Assembly: GCF_016195855.1 (NCBI RefSeq)
Contig: NZ_JACPYU010000010.1
Location: forward strand, 186,001-250,000
Direction of reading: 5' to 3'
DNA: 64,000 bases
DNA from: Aquabacterium sp.
GTDB lineage: Bacteria > Pseudomonadota > Gammaproteobacteria > Burkholderiales > Burkholderiaceae_C
The notes below the pieces were generated by a model. It saw only the letters and a list, made by a program, of their open reading frames with translations, ran no database searches and had not been told where the DNA came from. This document shows positions 62,839 to 64,000 of the stretch, piece by piece. Numbering within the stretch: the first letter of the stretch is position 1; every line of letters begins with the position of its first letter. Made by a program: the position numbers and the translations under genes.

Positions 62839-64000
62839 TTACTTCTGGTGCGTGCTGGCCGGTGGCGCAAACGCGAAGTCGGGCAAGGCCAGGGTGGCCT
62901 CGGCCACGTCCAGCAACCTGCGGTTGTGGTCCATGGAGGCCTTTTGCAGCGCGCGGAAGGCGGCTTCTTCGGTGAGGCCCATGCGGGCCATCAGCGCGCC
63001 CTTGGCCCGCTCGATCACCTTGCGCTCATGCAAGGCGCGCCGCGCGGCCTCCAGTTCGGACTCCATGCTGGCCAGGCGTGTGGACTGGGCCTGCAGCAGG
63101 TCCACCAGGGAGGACACCGAGGGCTGATCGGGGGTGGCCAGGGCCGGTGCCGCGTCCGGTGCTTCATTGGTGTTGAAGAAGCGCGCGACCGCATGGCTGT
63201 GGGGGGGCGGGTTGTCCCGCAGCTGCCGCAACAGGCCTTCGGAGTCCTGCAGGTTGCGCTCGGCGGCCTCGATCTGCGTCTGGCAGGCCCGGCGCAGGCT
63301 TTGTACCAGCTCGACCTGCACCCGCCCCATCTCCGAGATGCGTTCGCTGGAGACGGCGAACCAGGTGTCGCTCAAAGCCGTGTCCAGCGGGGCGCCGGGC
63401 TTGGTGGTGCACAGGGTGCGGCGCAGGCGCTCCAGCTGGGCCACCGTGGGGCTGAGCTGGTGCTGTTGCCAGCGGGCGCGCAGCGCGGGTTCGGCGAACT
63501 CTTCGAACACGCGCAGGCTGCGCTCTTGTGCATCGATCAGGTGCACGACGCGTTGTTGTTCGGCTTCGTCATTGGCGCCCGATGCAAAGAGCTGGGCACC
63601 CACGGCGCGCTCCTGGCCCGCGGCCTCCTTGCCTTGCACCAGGTGCACAAAGGCCACCAGCAGGCGGGAGATGCCGGGGTGCAGGGCCGCATCGGCCACA
63701 TGGAAGACCAACTCCACCAGGCCGGCAATCAGGCGGCTGAAGGCGGCCACGGCCTCGTGGGCGGTCGGGGTGCGCTGGTCGATCTGCGTGCGCAAATCGG
63801 CCAGGGCATCCAGGCCCAGCAGGGCCCAGGCCATCAGGGAGAGGGTGCGGGCCGAGGCGCCTTGCGCTGGCGCCAGTTGTTGCTCGAACAGCGTGCGCAG
63901 CGTCACCTCGATGGGGCGGGCCTTGTCCATGGCGGCCTGCCGCTCGGCCTGGAAGCGCTGCCCACCAGAGGCCAGGAAGATGCTGGTGGCGCCCCGCTCA
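62839..64000 (-). CDS. nasR: NIT-ANTAR nitrate/nitrite-responsive antiterminator, 5' end beyond window
   Basis: 387 codons are present and the N-terminus lies off the right edge; the frame is open to the last base (reading ERGATSIFLASGGQRFQ there). The bulk is a NIT nitrate/nitrite-sensing domain of long helices (VTLRTLFEQQLAPAQGASAR; WFAVSSERISEMGRVQVELV). A coiled linker (ESELEAARRALHERKVIERA) leads to the C-terminal ANTAR domain (KGALMARMGLTEEAAFRALQ, KASMDHNRRLLDVAEATL). Klebsiella NasR has the same layout and binds leader RNA when nitrate or nitrite is bound, preventing termination. The matching leader lies immediately downstream (62701-62800). Confidence 0.92.
   Translation of the reverse strand, partial: ERGATSIFLASGGQRFQAERQAAMDKARPIEVTLRTLFEQQLAPAQGASARTLSLMAWALLGLDALADLRTQIDQRTPTAHEAVAAFSRLIAGLVELVFHVADAALHPGISRLLVAFVHLVQGKEAAGQERAVGAQLFASGANDEAEQQRVVHLIDAQERSLRVFEEFAEPALRARWQQHQLSPTVAQLERLRRTLCTTKPGAPLDTALSDTWFAVSSERISEMGRVQVELVQSLRRACQTQIEAAERNLQDSEGLLRQLRDNPPPHSHAVARFFNTNEAPDAAPALATPDQPSVSSLVDLLQAQSTRLASMESELEAARRALHERKVIERAKGALMARMGLTEEAAFRALQKASMDHNRRLLDVAEATLALPDFAFAPPASTHQK

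Overview
The window is about 65-70% GC, densely coded, and carries no rRNA, tRNA, insertion sequence, integrase or CRISPR array that I can recognise. The gene content suggests a free-living betaproteobacterium of the order Burkholderiales. Pointers are the 88-residue IF-1 variant, DUF3297, DUF4148, DUF1304 and DUF4142 proteins, a bifunctional phosphatase/kinase beside a nitrite channel and a NIT-ANTAR regulator, and many c-di-GMP and two-component proteins. The species cannot be fixed from sequence alone.

Layout. 0-7 kb: the end of a glutathione S-transferase gene, a divergent LysR regulator, and a three-gene SMC-type operon (MksF-MksE-MksB / JetABC-like) with no JetD/MksG nuclease. 7-14.6 kb: small unknown proteins, a double membrane-GGDEF diguanylate cyclase, a secreted cyanophycinase-like peptidase, a hybrid histidine kinase and a DUF1566 protein. 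15-17.2 kb: IF-1, an RRM protein, then a histidine attenuator (33-codon leader peptide with six consecutive His codons, competing hairpins, terminator) directly ahead of hisC. 17.2-28 kb: a repeat-domain serine hydrolase, two Baeyer-Villiger-type monooxygenases, a diguanylate cyclase, a glycine-zipper protein, a LEA-type lipoprotein and a short RNB nuclease. 28-34.7 kb: an EAL phosphodiesterase, trehalose synthesis (a membrane-anchored OtsA and OtsB), then a decayed stretch with an MscS-channel remnant and a beheaded BON protein. 34.7-46.7 kb: an RpoN paralogue, an NtrC-type activator and a hybrid kinase, then assorted single genes (DUF4142, FrnE-like DsbA, M20 peptidase, TAXI protein, LysR, DUF1304). 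46.8-57.7 kb: an all-plus-strand chemosensory block (multi-domain kinase, HTH-receiver protein, receptor, STAS, CheA, receptor, CheW, CheR) without CheB, CheY or CheD. 57.7-64 kb: a Tat-exported PhoD, an M35-like metallopeptidase, and a nitrate/nitrite module.

How the parts work together. Two RNA switches are visible. One is ribosome-mediated attenuation of hisC by histidyl-tRNA supply. The other is protein-mediated antitermination in the nitrite-channel leader. There a sigma-54 promoter appears to start transcription just before two hexaloop hairpins of the ANTAR type, the second of which overlaps the 5' arm of a terminator. The NIT-ANTAR protein that should bind them is encoded immediately upstream. 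The downstream partner of the channel, a PP2C phosphatase-Ser/Thr kinase fusion, is broken by an internal deletion that shifts the frame. c-di-GMP turnover is covered by three GGDEF modules (two in one protein) and one EAL protein.
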